Positions 36,292-50,246 of a DNA stretch of 64,000 nucleotides are shown piece by piece. The notes under the pieces were generated by a model, which was not told the origin of the DNA, made no database searches, and saw only the letters and a program-made list of their open reading frames with translations. Origin of the DNA: Mugil cephalus (taxonomy: Eukaryota; Chordata; Actinopteri; Mugiliformes; Mugilidae). The number at the start of each line of letters is the position of its first letter. Position 1 is the first letter of the stretch. Location: contig NC_061782.1 in assembly GCF_022458985.1 (NCBI RefSeq), positions 13,657,672-13,721,671 on the forward strand. Direction: 5' to 3'. The translations under genes and the position numbers were made by a program.

Positions 36292-37001
36292 TCAGTGGAG
36301 TATTCGGTGCAGGTACCTCTCTGGGTTGTTCTCCCCTCCTCTCCTCAGTCCTGAGCTGGTTCTAACTGGTCTCTCGGATGTCCCTGCAGGGCTCTGGCTC
36401 TCATTTAGAGCCACTGTAGCCCCCTTTCCTCTTCCTGCTGTCCCCGCCGAAGTGCGTCTGCAGGGCTCCGGACTGCTCCGGGCTCCTGCTTCAGCGTCGC
36501 TCTCCTCCCCGGGATCCTTCCCCTGACTGCTTGGTGAGCTCTCCCCAATCCTGGAAAAACAAAGAGTGTTCACAAACGCCAAAAAAAAGCAAATGGAAAT
36601 TGCGAATGTACATTTTGTTAGCATTTTTTTTTTTTTTTTTTTTTTTTTTACCTGAGGTGATTGAAGGCTCGAAGCCAGTGTGAGCCCAGTGCCTCCCTTC
36701 CGTTAGCCCTCAGGCCTCTGCGGTGATTTCGGGCCCTAAGCCCTATTAAAGCCTGAGCCAGTTCAGCCTCATCTCCATGACCCCAAACCAGCTGGGCCCT
36801 CTGCTCCGCATCCTGGTCTCCTGCCGCCCTGAACAGCCTCTGGAGCTGCCACAGGTTCACGCTGCTGAAAATGTTCGCTGAGCCGGCTTTCCTGTTCCTC
36901 CTCTCGGCCAGCCGCCACAGCGAAGAAGGGCCCGCCAACATGGAGGAGGAGGAGGAGGCGGGTCCGCTGTCCATCCAGGCAATCAGAGGGATGGGTGGCA
37001 T
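36292..37001 (-). CDS. avpi1: Arginine vasopressin-induced protein 1 (AVPI1)
   Basis: Coding exon 1 is 37001-36652 and exon 2 is 36550-36292 on the minus strand, joined across a 101-bp GT-AG intron. Together they make 609 nt, 202 aa. The core GSANIFSSVNLWQLQRLFRA followed by GDQDAEQRAQLVW matches the human AVPI1 segment around ASANIF and GDQLAEERAQIIW. The C-terminus RYLHRILH matches the human SYLHQIRH ending. AVPI1 is a small protein induced by vasopressin and implicated in MAP-kinase signalling and epithelial sodium transport. It has no enzymatic domain. The protein is about 55 aa longer than the human one (147 aa, from memory), mainly in a Ser/Gly/Arg-rich stretch of exon 2. The start may instead be the internal Met at 36974 (MDSGPASS). 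It is transcribed away from marveld1, as in human 10q24. Confidence 0.88.
36551..36651 (-). other. avpi1 intron with 26-A run after the donor
   Basis: On the minus strand the donor GT at 36651-36650 is followed directly by 26 A residues (36649-36624). The acceptor follows a short T-tract (GTTTTTCCAG). Splicing here keeps frame: AG from exon 1 plus G from exon 2 makes an Arg codon. Confidence 0.85.
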
Positions 37002-38920
37002 AAACGGGCTCTGGAGAAGGGAGCGAGAGTTTCAGGTCACAGTGAGTCAGTGACTCATATTTGACAGTACAATGTACGCAAGGACACCTTCAGGCAGCTG
37101 TCAAGACTGGAAAAACAAGGGCTGGTCAACTGAGACTCTTCTGCTCTGATTCTTTAATCCTACTTTAGGGAAGTGAGTGACGAGCTGTGCTTTAAAGCCA
37201 ATTATCTGCAGGTGGTAGCTTGATCTCTCTTTACGTACATACGCTTAGTTGAGCGACTGAGGTCATGATTACATATGGGTCAGAGGCTGCTGTTTCTTCC
37301 AACTTCGCAGAATTATCAATGTTTCAAACGCAGACCACATCTTGGATGCATGTAAAGTCCATCCTCTTATCATTCACTGGTCAGAAATGTCTCACTTGGC
37401 CAGTTATACATTAACCCTTTAGGCCCACACGTCTTAAAACTGTTCTGTAGAAACTGTGCACGGATGCATTTTAAGTATCCATTTTAAAACAGTTTTACGT
37501 CATCATAATATACTCACAGACTAGCATTCACCAATGTCATGTGCACGGTTACAGTATGTGGGTTGTTTGAGGTCTTCAGTAAAATGAAAAACAAACATGG
37601 CCTATTTAAAGTAGGTTAACATGAACCAAACGTCACTGGCGTCTCACTCCCCCGGGCGCTGAGTGCTGTTTGCATAACAAACTCACCAGTGCACAGAGAG
37701 AAGCAGATGTTTTTGCAAAACTAATAAAAGTTTTACACGGAAAGGGAGTTTGGAAATAATCCGCCACATGAAACTAATCGGGAGGTAGAGAATAAACAAC
37801 TTCGACGCTGCGTTCACTGCCCTGTGGGTAAAATGAAGTGAGCGCAAAACGCATGAGAGTCATGTGAAGAAATACAATGGCTTCTGCTTACCAGAAGGCG
37901 ACACAGAAATATGCAGCGTACTTCTCTTCTACAGCATCTCCGTCTGCGCGGTGCGGTTCGCTGCTCCTTTCCAAGCGCGCGTTGCAGCGGGTCTGGGGTT
38001 TGTTTGTGCAGCTTCACCTGCAATCAATTCGCGTCCTTGAGTCGGTGGCGAGCGTGGATCACGAATCAATGACGTGAAAGCGCCTAATGAACGGGGCTAT
38101 GCTCTGTCGAAGGGTTTTGTCTGCACCAATGGCAGCATCAGATCGGGGAAAGGGAGTGGAGACTGGGGTTGGTCCCGCCTCCGAGACACGCAAGGGCGGG
38201 GTGCGCCGTGACACCCATTGACGTCAATGAACCAGACTGGCACGAGAAGCGCCTGTCAATTATACGAGAAAGAGTCAGCATGTGAGAAATAGTGTGACGC
38301 ACGGTCAGAGATGTTTGAACAGACCGAGCATTATGACCACAGCAAGTAAGGAGCGAGTGAAAGTGGTGGAAAAAATAAGAAGAAGCCGCCATGCAGATCA
38401 CTTGACTTCAGTTAAATGGAAATGACATATCTGTGACTGTGTATGTGTTGAAGTTTGAAGATAATTACGCACACGCTCACATTTAGCCGTGTGTAAATAC
38501 AGCACAGGGCGAGAAATGTCGCAAAAGAAACCCCTGCACAATGGAGAAAATGCAGCAGCAGATGGACATGGATGAGTCCATGAGTCCAACAGAGGAGGAG
38601 CGGGGTTTGAATTACAGGCCACCCCCTCTCCATCTCCCAGCCCCCCAGTACAGACGCTACATTCAACAGAGGAAACGGAAAAGACGAAACACACAAGAAG
38701 GTTTGTCATTTCAAAACCCCGGGGTTGTGGAAAGAACAGAGAGTTCATTTTTTTTTATTCCCACTATTGCCTTCTTTTAACCACTTTGCTAAACCGCTAA
38801 GCGCGCGGCCCCTTATTTCCTCTTTCCCCCCCCTATCTTTTCCCCAGCTGTTTGCAGCTGGCAAAAAGCATCCGCCCTGTTCGGGAAAAGGGAACCGAGA
38901 GTGACCGGAGGAGGAGAGCG
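37002..38920. promoter_or_regulatory. Shared upstream region of avpi1 and marveld1
   Basis: The 1.9 kb between two divergent start codons. It is richer in CpG at about 37900-38260 and holds a palindromic CRE (38216-38229) and a CRE-like TGACGTGA (38070-38077). Promoters of both genes are expected here, with possible non-coding first exons that cannot be placed. A 79-codon frame at 38541-38780 cannot be joined in frame to marveld1 with the visible splice sites. Confidence 0.5.
38216..38229. promoter_or_regulatory. Palindromic cAMP response element
   Basis: CATTGACGTCAATG is a perfect 14-bp palindrome with the full CRE TGACGTCA (38219-38226) at its centre. It lies about 1.2 kb from the avpi1 start codon and 0.7 kb from that of marveld1. 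AVPI1 is named for induction by vasopressin, whose V2 receptor signals through cAMP, so a CREB site is a plausible regulator (inference). Confidence 0.5.
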
Positions 38921-39427
38921 ATGCCACCCCAACCTCCCCAACCTCCCCAGCCGCAGGTGAGGCAGAACATCCTGAAGTTCCTCAAGACTTTTTTGGGAAT
39001 CGTCCGGCTCTTGCAGATCGTGTTCGGAGCAGGGTTGTGGGTCACCGTCGCCGCCAGCAAATACGGGGGATCCATCCACTTCGTCCTGTTCGTCGCCGTG
39101 CTCTTCTGGCTCCTCACCCTCGCCCTTTTCTTCATCACGCTCCTGGACAAGCAGGACCTCGTCCCGTTTGTGGGAGGGGACCGCTGGTTGTCCACCAACC
39201 TGGCGCACGACGTGGCCGCTGCGGTGCTCTACCTGCCGGCCATAGGGATCATGATCCACAACACGAATAAAAACTCGTTCTGCAACCTTGATCAGTACAA
39301 GCACCCCTGTCTGTACAAGGGCTACCTGACAGCCGCCGTCTTCTCCTGCCTGTGCTGTTTGGTTTATCTCCTGTCGGTTATTTATGGGGCTTGCAGGAAG
39401 TGCAGGGGAGAACAAACGGTCATCTGA
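38921..39427 (+). CDS. marveld1: MARVEL domain-containing protein 1
   Basis: A single coding exon gives a 168-aa four-pass membrane protein; human MARVELD1 is 173 aa. After a proline-rich start (MPPQPPQPPQPQ) come hydrophobic segments at about residues 25-45, 53-74, 93-112 and 134-158. Signature text shared with the human protein includes SKYGGSIHF, LFWLLTLAL, NLAHDV and a C-terminal YLLSVIYGACRKC. I chose the ATG at 38921 because it gives the family-like N-terminus; the frame stays open upstream to 38852 but without an ATG. MARVEL proteins act at membrane apposition sites and in vesicles. MARVELD1 has been linked to cell adhesion, nuclear/microtubule localisation and nonsense-mediated decay (family knowledge). 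The CDS is markedly GC-richer than its surroundings. Confidence 0.93.
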   Translation: MPPQPPQPPQPQVRQNILKFLKTFLGIVRLLQIVFGAGLWVTVAASKYGGSIHFVLFVAVLFWLLTLALFFITLLDKQDLVPFVGGDRWLSTNLAHDVAAAVLYLPAIGIMIHNTNKNSFCNLDQYKHPCLYKGYLTAAVFSCLCCLVYLLSVIYGACRKCRGEQTVI

Positions 39428-40215
39428 TGAGACTATTGGGCGTGATGGCACGAGGATTGGCATAAGGGGTATGGATCCCTGAGTGGGGTGGGTGGGGGGT
39501 GTATCCACAGCAAGATGAGGAATAGTTAACTTCACTGTAATTTCACTCGACGGTCACTCTAATCTCAGATGTGTCTCCTAACCTTTCAGGGCAGTGGCGT
39601 GACACAGAATCAGTCACTCTGTGGCCTTGCTGTCAGTCTATCTGGTGGATGCTAATAAAAAAAGCAGCTCCTGAAGAGGCCAAAACCTTCCCAGATTTGG
39701 GGTCTGATTAGTAATGTGCACAAGTGACATGTCGTCGCCTCCTAGCAAAGTGTAATGGTAGTAATTTAAAAGCATTTCCTCTATAAAGATTCAGTCTAAT
39801 AGTCATGTAGGAACTCGCTATAGCAGTATATTTAGTGGCCTTAACATACATTTTTAGACTTGTGTTGGTACTGCTGTCCATCTAAAACCTCCAATAGGAT
39901 TGTTTTTTTGTTGTTTTTTTAACAAGGAATTGTTTTTTTTTTTATAAAAAAAAGGTTATATATTTTTATGTGTGTTTTTGTATGACAGCAAACTATACTG
40001 AACATAGACCAAAACACTTGTTGTTTAGTCTAACTCAGACGGTGCGTGCATTTTTTTTTTTTTTTTTTTTTTATCAGCGCTTTCTGTCAGAATGCTGTGT
40101 ACTCCAACAAGGTTGTGGTGACAGCAACAACAACTCGACAGTGCGGGGGTGCTACAGTGTGTATGCCTTGATCATGTAAAATCCAAGGAGTAAAGAATAA
40201 AGACTTAGCAAGTGA
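39428..40215 (+). other. marveld1 3' UTR with poly(A) signal
   Basis: The first canonical AATAAA downstream of the marveld1 stop codon lies at 40196-40201, suggesting a 3' UTR of about 0.79 kb. It contains several T-runs, including one of about 21 T near 40051-40072. The mRNA end itself is not shown by the sequence. Confidence 0.5.
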
Positions 40216-43200
40216 GAGTCGGTGAAATGTTTTTCATACTTTCTTGACTTTGTTTGAGCTAAATTTGGAGAGTGAGCTCGGCCGCATGCGCAAATCGTGC
40301 CTCTGGTGGCTTTTTCCAAATGCAACACAGATTTTAGAGGCGACGGAAGCCCTCAGGAACTTCCTGCTGCTGGAAGATAAAAGCCTCGGCCAATCAGCGG
40401 GGATCATTTATAAGCTATGCCACTCAGCCACATGAAAGACCCTTGAACCTATGTGTTTGTAGCAGACACAACACACCAAATGTGCTGCACGACAGAGAAC
40501 GTGTGTGTTCCTTAAGGGTTGTATCACTTTTGGAAAAATGTGTGTGTGTGTTCTTTTGCTCATGGACAATAATCTGGGAAGAGGGTTGTTCTTACCGGAA
40601 CAGTCTGTTGGGGGTTGTGGAGGTGGGCTAATGTTCAGCCAATGACACTGAAGCCAAGCAGTAAGAGGATGATTCAGTGTCTCGTCTATTCCAGTCCAGC
40701 ATACAGTTCTTGAAAAAACACGCTGCGAAGAAGGACTTTAACAACATCCAAAGACGCACTCCGGTCATTTGTGCATTTGGTGGCTTTTACGCTGTTTGCA
40801 AGAGACAATGAGTGAGCAGCCGACCTTTTAAAGAGCGTGTGGTGAGAAAGACTCCACAAACAGCTTTCCTTTTAGGGTTTTTTTTTCATACATGCCGGCA
40901 ACTGAACACGGCAATGATGAAAAGGCAGACATTACAATAAAAATCTGCAGAAAGTCTTAAAGGTCGTGGACAGGTGTTTTAAAAGTGGTGAGAAAAATCT
41001 TTCGCAGGGTGACATCTGTGGCCAGAGTTGAAGGGTTAATGTTAACCAGCTGCAGCACGGGGATATAAATCTAGTAGGCTACTTCTAAAGGAGGCAACAC
41101 ACGCGCACACACACATACACACACACACCCTCTCCACCTCTGAGACTTCCACAGAAATGTTGTCCCTGTCCACGTGTCGGTGCCTGTGGAAACACACTGT
41201 TGTGTGTAGCCAAATGCAGGCAGTTCACATTAGTCCTGTGTGCTGCATAAACAAAGCCCCAAGTCCAGGAATCAGTCTGATACTGAGGGAAGTAACCATG
41301 GTGAATCATTTAAGACTTGGACGACTCACAGCTATAGCGTATGCTGACAATTAAGTCCAGGAAAGGATTCTCCACAATAAAACTCTCTTTGAACTTACTA
41401 CACCAACGACGTCCTTCACTGTTTAAAGGAGCCCCTTTCGACCTAACATCCATTGTCCAAACCCGTTTTAATGGCAGGTAATGGAGATTAAGGGTGTGGA
41501 TGCCACAAGAGTGAGGTTGCTATTTTTTTTCCAGCTGCACAGACAGTAAAGAAAACCCAGACAACTCGGTGTAGGGACATATAGAGCCAACTCTGGAGTG
41601 CCCAACTGTGTTATGTTTTCTTTGGCTCGTCAACCAAAGAGACATTTCCTGTATGTGCTCTAGCTCCCGTCTGCAAGAGACCAACCAATCCAACAGTCGC
41701 CGTAACCCCTCCCTGAGAGCACAGCGGCCTGTTACGCGCTGTTGTTGTGGTTTGGTTCAAATAAGCGATACAGAGTTTGCAGTCAATACCATTTAAAGGG
41801 GAGCCCTAACAATGAGATTTTTAGCCGCAATTTTATCACCAATGAGATTAATATCCATTAAGTACAGTAAAATGCAAAAGTAGTTCAGCACTTTTTAATT
41901 TTTTCTATTAATATGACAGTCATTTTGATATTGTAAGTGTGTATGTTTGTGATCTATAAGCATATTTTCAGGTTTCATGTGCCATCTTAAAACAATACAA
42001 ATACATACTCTTTCATTGTTCCTTAAGATAAAGATAAAGGCAACGGATCAAAATCAGTACAAAGGGGAAATCTTTTCTTGCACAAAAACAGTTCCCCTTT
42101 GTACCGATGTTTCTTCACGTTCAAGTTCTGCAAAACAAAAATACGAGAATTATTCACAGAAATATTTCTGCTTTCACAGATACTCACTTGAGTATGCGTT
42201 GGAAAGCACATTCGCACGGAACAAGGATTGTGGATTTTGATCTCTTACACCGGATTCACTTCCTGTGTAGGAGGAACAGTCGCAGCGACCAAAAGCCTTT
42301 CGATATGATTGGATAACATAAGTATTGTATTAAGATTAAAAAAAATTTGATGTTTTTCTTGTAAATATTTTGGGATCATATTTATTGTTAAGTGGCAACT
42401 GTTAACATTTCGATTAAGCGCGCTGGTTTTAATTTGCATGGTCCTGACTGGTCTCAGAAGCCATGTTTTTCCAAGATGTTCTCTCAGCGCAGAACCTGGT
42501 GTTTCACAGAGATTACTGACAGAGATGTTCAAAGGACTTGAACGGCAAGAACCCACACAGCAGCTGTGCGGGAGAGGAAGTGCCCCGTCTGTTCGTACCC
42601 ACCCAGTCTCTGGCTGGGTAATTCCCAGTGGAAGTGCTCTATCCTATCAGTGCGTCTGCCTCTTTGTTTTCTCTGCTAGCAGTCCACGTCTCCCGTCCCG
42701 CTCCGGAGGCTACATGTACGCACATGAAACATGAAAACACACACACACGCAGCGGTGCCCTGTTAACCACATTTTCATCAGCTACTGCTGAGATGCACAT
42801 TCCACTGCGAGAGGAGAGAAGGAAAGAGGGGCTGGGAAACCACACGGAGGCCAACTAAACAAGTGAATGAGGAGAGGGGAAAGACAAAAAAACAAAAAGC
42901 GAGAGGAGAAGATGTGCAGAAATGCCTCTAAGTTCCAAGCAGGGATCAGAGATTGACATTTCCCTGTGAGTGAAAAGCACAGTAATGAATCGGCACAGTG
43001 TTCTGGGCCTGGAGGTCTTGTTTGTCTGTCACTGTTCAGTTTATGGTCTCCTAACATGGTTACTGGGATTACCGATTCCACATCTGTTAGAGCAGATTTT
43101 GCGCTGGCGGTACTTCTGAATGGGCTCAGTGTTCGCGTGTTTTGTGAAGGCAATGGCAGCCGGTGGTGGGAAATGATAGCTATTTATAGAGCCTTGAAAA

Positions 43201-44739
43201 TACCACAGCTCTCCTTAAATCTGCCAGTCCTCAGCCAAGATGTTGGGTGAGTGTTTCAAAGTGAATGAGTCGGAAAGGAAGGGAGGGGTTTATTCGTCAT
43301 TGGGTGGGTGCGTTCACTAATTTCCCGTCTGACATTTATAAATTCTTACTTGCAACTTTATGTGTGCAGCAGATCCTAAATTCATTACCTGCAGCGTCAG
43401 TGAAACAGCATTTCAAACGGGGAATCCGAAGCAGTGATTGATTAAAACTCAACACAGACACTGCATTGTTAGTGCGTTGTAAGCAGACACGCATCCTGGC
43501 AAGTAAAACAAACATTCCTTCCAAGCGTGGATCATGGAGACTCTGATAATAGCTCACATGGCTCTGAACTGTTTCCCAGCAACAGTTTTCCCACAGAGAA
43601 ATCCAAATTCTCTGTTGCATCACACTGATTTTTGAGCAAAATAAGGAACTTTGAGTTTTAATTCCTCTGTCAAACTATATTTAAATGATGATACAGGGGA
43701 AAAAAAATGAAGTTACCGTTACTTAATATGCCACACTTCATTTTTTAACACCAAACAGTCCAGATCAGGAAAATATCATTAAAATTGCCATTTCAGTAAC
43801 AATGAAAATCAATGGTAAACCATCCGTGGTCAGATTTTGCTCTCACTCTACATGTTCAAAGTCTATGTTGCGCAACTATCCTGACGTGATTATAAAAATT
43901 TAACTCTGAACCAAAGCACAAAATTCCTCAAGTCTACAAGCAATGATTCATCGACCCACAAGGCGGCGCTATGGGCCCTCGCAAAAAAAAAAAAAAAGCA
44001 TCACGTCCCATCCGCATATACACAAACATTCAGGGTCAGATCCTATGATAGATTTAGGATTCTCAATGAGCCAGTAGTCACACCTCTTTGCACTCTTCCT
44101 CCACTGTCTGCACTGGTGATGTAAGAGTCTGATGCACTGACTTGATTTGCCCCTCCTGAGAAGTCAAGGATAAAAGCCAAGCCTAGAAGGGCTCATAACT
44201 AAGTCACCACGCCTTTGCAATTGGAGATCACTATGTTCTTACCATATATTTTTTTAAACTGGTGAACTCTGGTGTCTAATCTCTACAGTTTTCATGGGGG
44301 CTCAAGCCCCAATCCTTTTATTTGCCATTACCTGGCTGTTACACACAAGTACCACACAGAGGTGCACAAACGTCTGAGGCCACCTCGAGAACCTGTCATA
44401 TTTTCATTTAAACTTGCAAATCATGCAAACAATTTTAGCAATCGGAAACATTTAAAAACACAGGAAGTTCAGGCACGTAGAATGAAGAAATATTCAAGAT
44501 ATTTCTGTAAAAACACATTGCTCAAACCTGGGCCTTGCACCTTCAGCTCTTTGTAACATTGCATTCAGTGTGTCACACCTCCTACTCTCATATCAGCTCC
44601 CTTTTCTAAACTTGCCCTCGTCTTGCAAACACTGTTTCCCCCTTTAAGCCTTTGTGTTTTTCAGCTCTTCTTTAAGGATACATGCACATACGTTGGAGTC
44701 ACATGACTGCTCATGAAGTATGGTAGGAGTTAAAAGGTC

Positions 44740-44807
<68 letters not shown>

Positions 44808-44880
44808 GGTTAAGAGAAAGACAAAGTCAATAAAGTACAACGTACAGAATGAAGGTCAGAGATTCCCTGCCGCTGACGCC
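40216..44880. other. Intergenic region between marveld1 and pgam1
   Basis: No gene can be supported. Points of note are a promoter-like pair (CCAAT at 40390-40394 and TTTATAAG at 40407-40414), a (CA)n-rich tract near 41100-41129, a weak CTCF-type site at 43956-43971, and a GATA microsatellite at 44741-44807. Open frames near 42438-43250 on both strands are overlapping shadows without domains. Confidence 0.4.
44741..44807. repeat. (GATA)n microsatellite
   Basis: About 17 uninterrupted GATA units, ending about 100 bp before the first promoter motif of pgam1. Likely length-polymorphic. Confidence 0.97.
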
Positions 44881-44887
44881 CACCTCT

Positions 44888-45124
44888 GCCATTGGTTGAA
44901 ACGCAAACGTGACGTCATGCACCAGAATCTGATTGGATGTCAAAACCAGGAAGTGGAGGAGCCACCAATCCACTGAATAAAAGGGTTTGACAGCAGACAG
45001 TGGACCCTTCTGGTTTTCCTGGAGTTGGGATTTTTTAAGTAAGCCTCCTCAACATCCATTGTTAAAGTCTTTGATTCACCATTTCTCTATTTATTTAATC
45101 GTCTGACACATATTCTTATCAGCC
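44888..45124 (+). promoter_or_regulatory. pgam1 promoter and 5' UTR
   Basis: Motifs in order are an inverted CCAAT (ATTGG, 44891-44895), a full CRE TGACGTCA (44910-44917), a second inverted CCAAT (44932-44936), a direct CCAAT (44965-44969) and a TATA-like AATAAAAGG (44976-44984). A small 5' UTR intron is possible. A GTAAGC donor lies at 45039 and a TTATCAG acceptor ends at 45122, two bases before the start codon. Confidence 0.6.
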
Positions 45125-47848
<2,724 letters not shown>

Positions 47849-49070
47849 AGAAACAGACCCCACCCTACCCCTATGAAGGGATAGGTTGTCCCCAACAACT
47901 GGCCTTGGATTAGTGTGCTTCCTAAAGTCTTTGGGTTATAATATGTGATAAATATACTCTAGGTCGTTGTCAAAGGCAACTTCGCTCTACTTGCACAGTG
48001 CAGGGGAGCAGTAGATGGAGAACAGCGGGGATGTTTTAGAGCTATGGGGGCCAAAGCTCTCAAGAGATTGTACATAATTTTGAAATCTAATATTAAAGTG
48101 GTAAATTAATATTTAAGAAGGAAATATTGAACTGAAATGAACACTTATATCATCCTGAATATCTAACTAACATCCCATTTACTAATGACAGATGTGTTGG
48201 GTGTTCATGTCCTATTTTTGTCTGTCAAGCAGAAAAACGACTGAAATCCTGCCTTTAAACACACAAGCGGTACAGTACGTGTTTTGATGCTACACACACA
48301 TTCCAGGTTGGCAACAGAGTGTACACAAATAGGGAAGGCCTCGATTGCCTGTGCTTTGCTTTGTGTCCATGTGCATTTTTTTCAGATGCACTGATGTTGA
48401 CCAGAAAGTTCCACTGCCCATGATGACCTTATTGTGTGTTGTGGAATATTGGATAATATATATATATCTCAGCAAATATGCACACAGTGTATTTTGTTAC
48501 TTTTCCAAGAATTCACTTTGAAGCATTCCACCAATAAAGGGAGAAATTTTGCAATCTCTTGAGAGCATGATAACAGGACAGTCCTTTTCTCTTACTGTGT
48601 CTGTGTACGTCCAGTCTTTCTTCTTGTTGCTGTTGTTGTTGTTGCCGTCTCTGTTGTGTCTGACTTTTAGTATTTTTCTCTTCATGTTTTAAATGGGGCC
48701 AAATGCTGCATTGTTATTAATTTTGCACTGTATGTGTGTGTGATCAATCCACGGTTTGGATTACGATAGCATGATAACAGTGCAAAGCTGAAAAATGTCA
48801 ACGTTCATCAAATACATTCCTTGCTGTCTTTGACCCATCTTTGCCTGTAAGTGTCATAGTATTTACAGTATGTGCCTCCTGTTCTTTTTGCTACTGTTTC
48901 CTTTTCCCACTGCAGGCCTGCCAGGCCTTATAAAGCAGCAGTGGTGTTATAGGCAGTGTGTGAAAGGAATATCCCACTATGTCTTACAGTATTGTGGTTT
49001 CGCATCATTTTCCCTCTGTGTTGGGTAAATGTACTCTAAAAGCTCTGATCTAATAAATGTAGAATTATGA
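47849..49070 (+). other. pgam1 3' UTR with poly(A) signals
   Basis: AATAAA signals lie at 48533-48538 and 49052-49057, suggesting alternative 3' UTRs of about 0.7 and 1.2 kb. No other gene is visible here. A (TA)n-like run lies near 48457-48467 and a GTTGTTGTT run near 48628-48642. Confidence 0.5.
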
Positions 49071-50246
49071 GCAAAAATACTGATGGTGTATTGAGTTGTG
49101 AATTTGCAAAGAACGAGTGTTTTACAGATGATTTATTAATATGAAGATATGTCACATATGATATGATAGACAAGATAACATATAAGCATATAAATATGGG
49201 TCAGAATGAAACGAGAAACAAGATCTATTCATCATTTGCACGGTATCGTATCTTCCTTTCTTCCGCTTCAAAAGCTTTCCTCAATTCTCTGATTTACTCG
49301 TGTGAGAGTGAAAAGATGAGATGAGAGGAGCTCTTGTTCTAAAGGACCCTGAGTGTCAGGTCAACCCATGAGCTGACTCTACCAATATTAAAATGGATTT
49401 AAAACATAGGAGGTAAGCATGAGAAAAACAAGAAGAAAACGTGAGTCTGACACATATATAGTATATATAGTATTTCCTTCCTCAAAGTTAAAAGTACTAA
49501 CTCATAGGGAACATGGACTGTGTGTACTTGATGGGACCTAGAGGGAGTGTGTTATGAGAAGTGCTTTGGAGACCTGGGTTCATAGGACCACAGTAGTCTG
49601 TGCCTGGCTTTGGGAGTGTGCGACGGACACACTCTATTGGCATTTACATCCCTCATCCCTACATCCCTCAGCAACAAGGATGAAGAAACACCATGCCACA
49701 CGATCCATGCCGCTGTTGCTATGCAACTGGTCAAACAACCCCATCACCTTGGGCAATGTTTTGCCAACTACTTTTGTATATTTGTTCATAATGCTAATTC
49801 TGTAAAATTTAAGTTTATTTTTACAAGCTAATGCATATTTTGTTTTATTTTAAACTAATATTATTTTATTTTAGCTTTCTTGTGGTGTTTAAGAGTGTTT
49901 ACTTTTATATGCAACGAAGCAACTTTGACAAGTTAATTTCCCTTGTGGATCATTAAAGTCTGTCTAAATCTAAGTCTAAACAGTAGGGGACAACAGAAAG
50001 CAATGAATTCAAGTCAAAGCCTCCCAAACCTCCGTGGACTAATCGGAATATCCCTTTAATGTGAAATCCCGTTTGGACTCCGACTCCCACAATGCGGTTC
50101 GTGTGTTGTCGGACGATTCGGTTACAGGCGGGAGAAGATCTTGTGACATGATTTCAGCTTTGGGGCCCTTCGGAAACGCATCACCGCCTCCCCGTGTAGC
50201 TATAGACAGCTGCCGCGTCACCTCAATATGAGAAAAGCGACAGAAA
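49071..50246. other. Intergenic region and slf2 promoter
   Basis: At about 49910-49982 the text TTTCCCTTGTGGATCATTAA followed by TCTAAATCTAAGTCTAAAC resembles the 3' end and short tail repeat of a fish LINE (L2/CR1 or RTE type). The decayed body may reach back to about 49500. The last 200 bp before slf2 are GC-richer and include ACTCCCACAATGC at 50083-50095, similar to the ZNF143-type promoter motif. No TATA box is seen. Confidence 0.4.

Noticed and set aside
38541-38780. 79-codon frame (MEKMQQQMDMDESMSP start) upstream of marveld1, considered as an N-terminal exon
   Set aside because: The best donor (38701) and acceptor (38847) would join it out of frame with the MARVEL coding sequence. It may be 5' UTR or chance.
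38813-39535. 240-codon minus-strand open frame
   Set aside because: It is the antisense shadow of GC-rich marveld1 and has no domain of its own.
44741-44807. GATA tract considered as a CRISPR-like or satellite array
   Set aside because: It is a simple tetranucleotide microsatellite with no spacers or higher-order unit.
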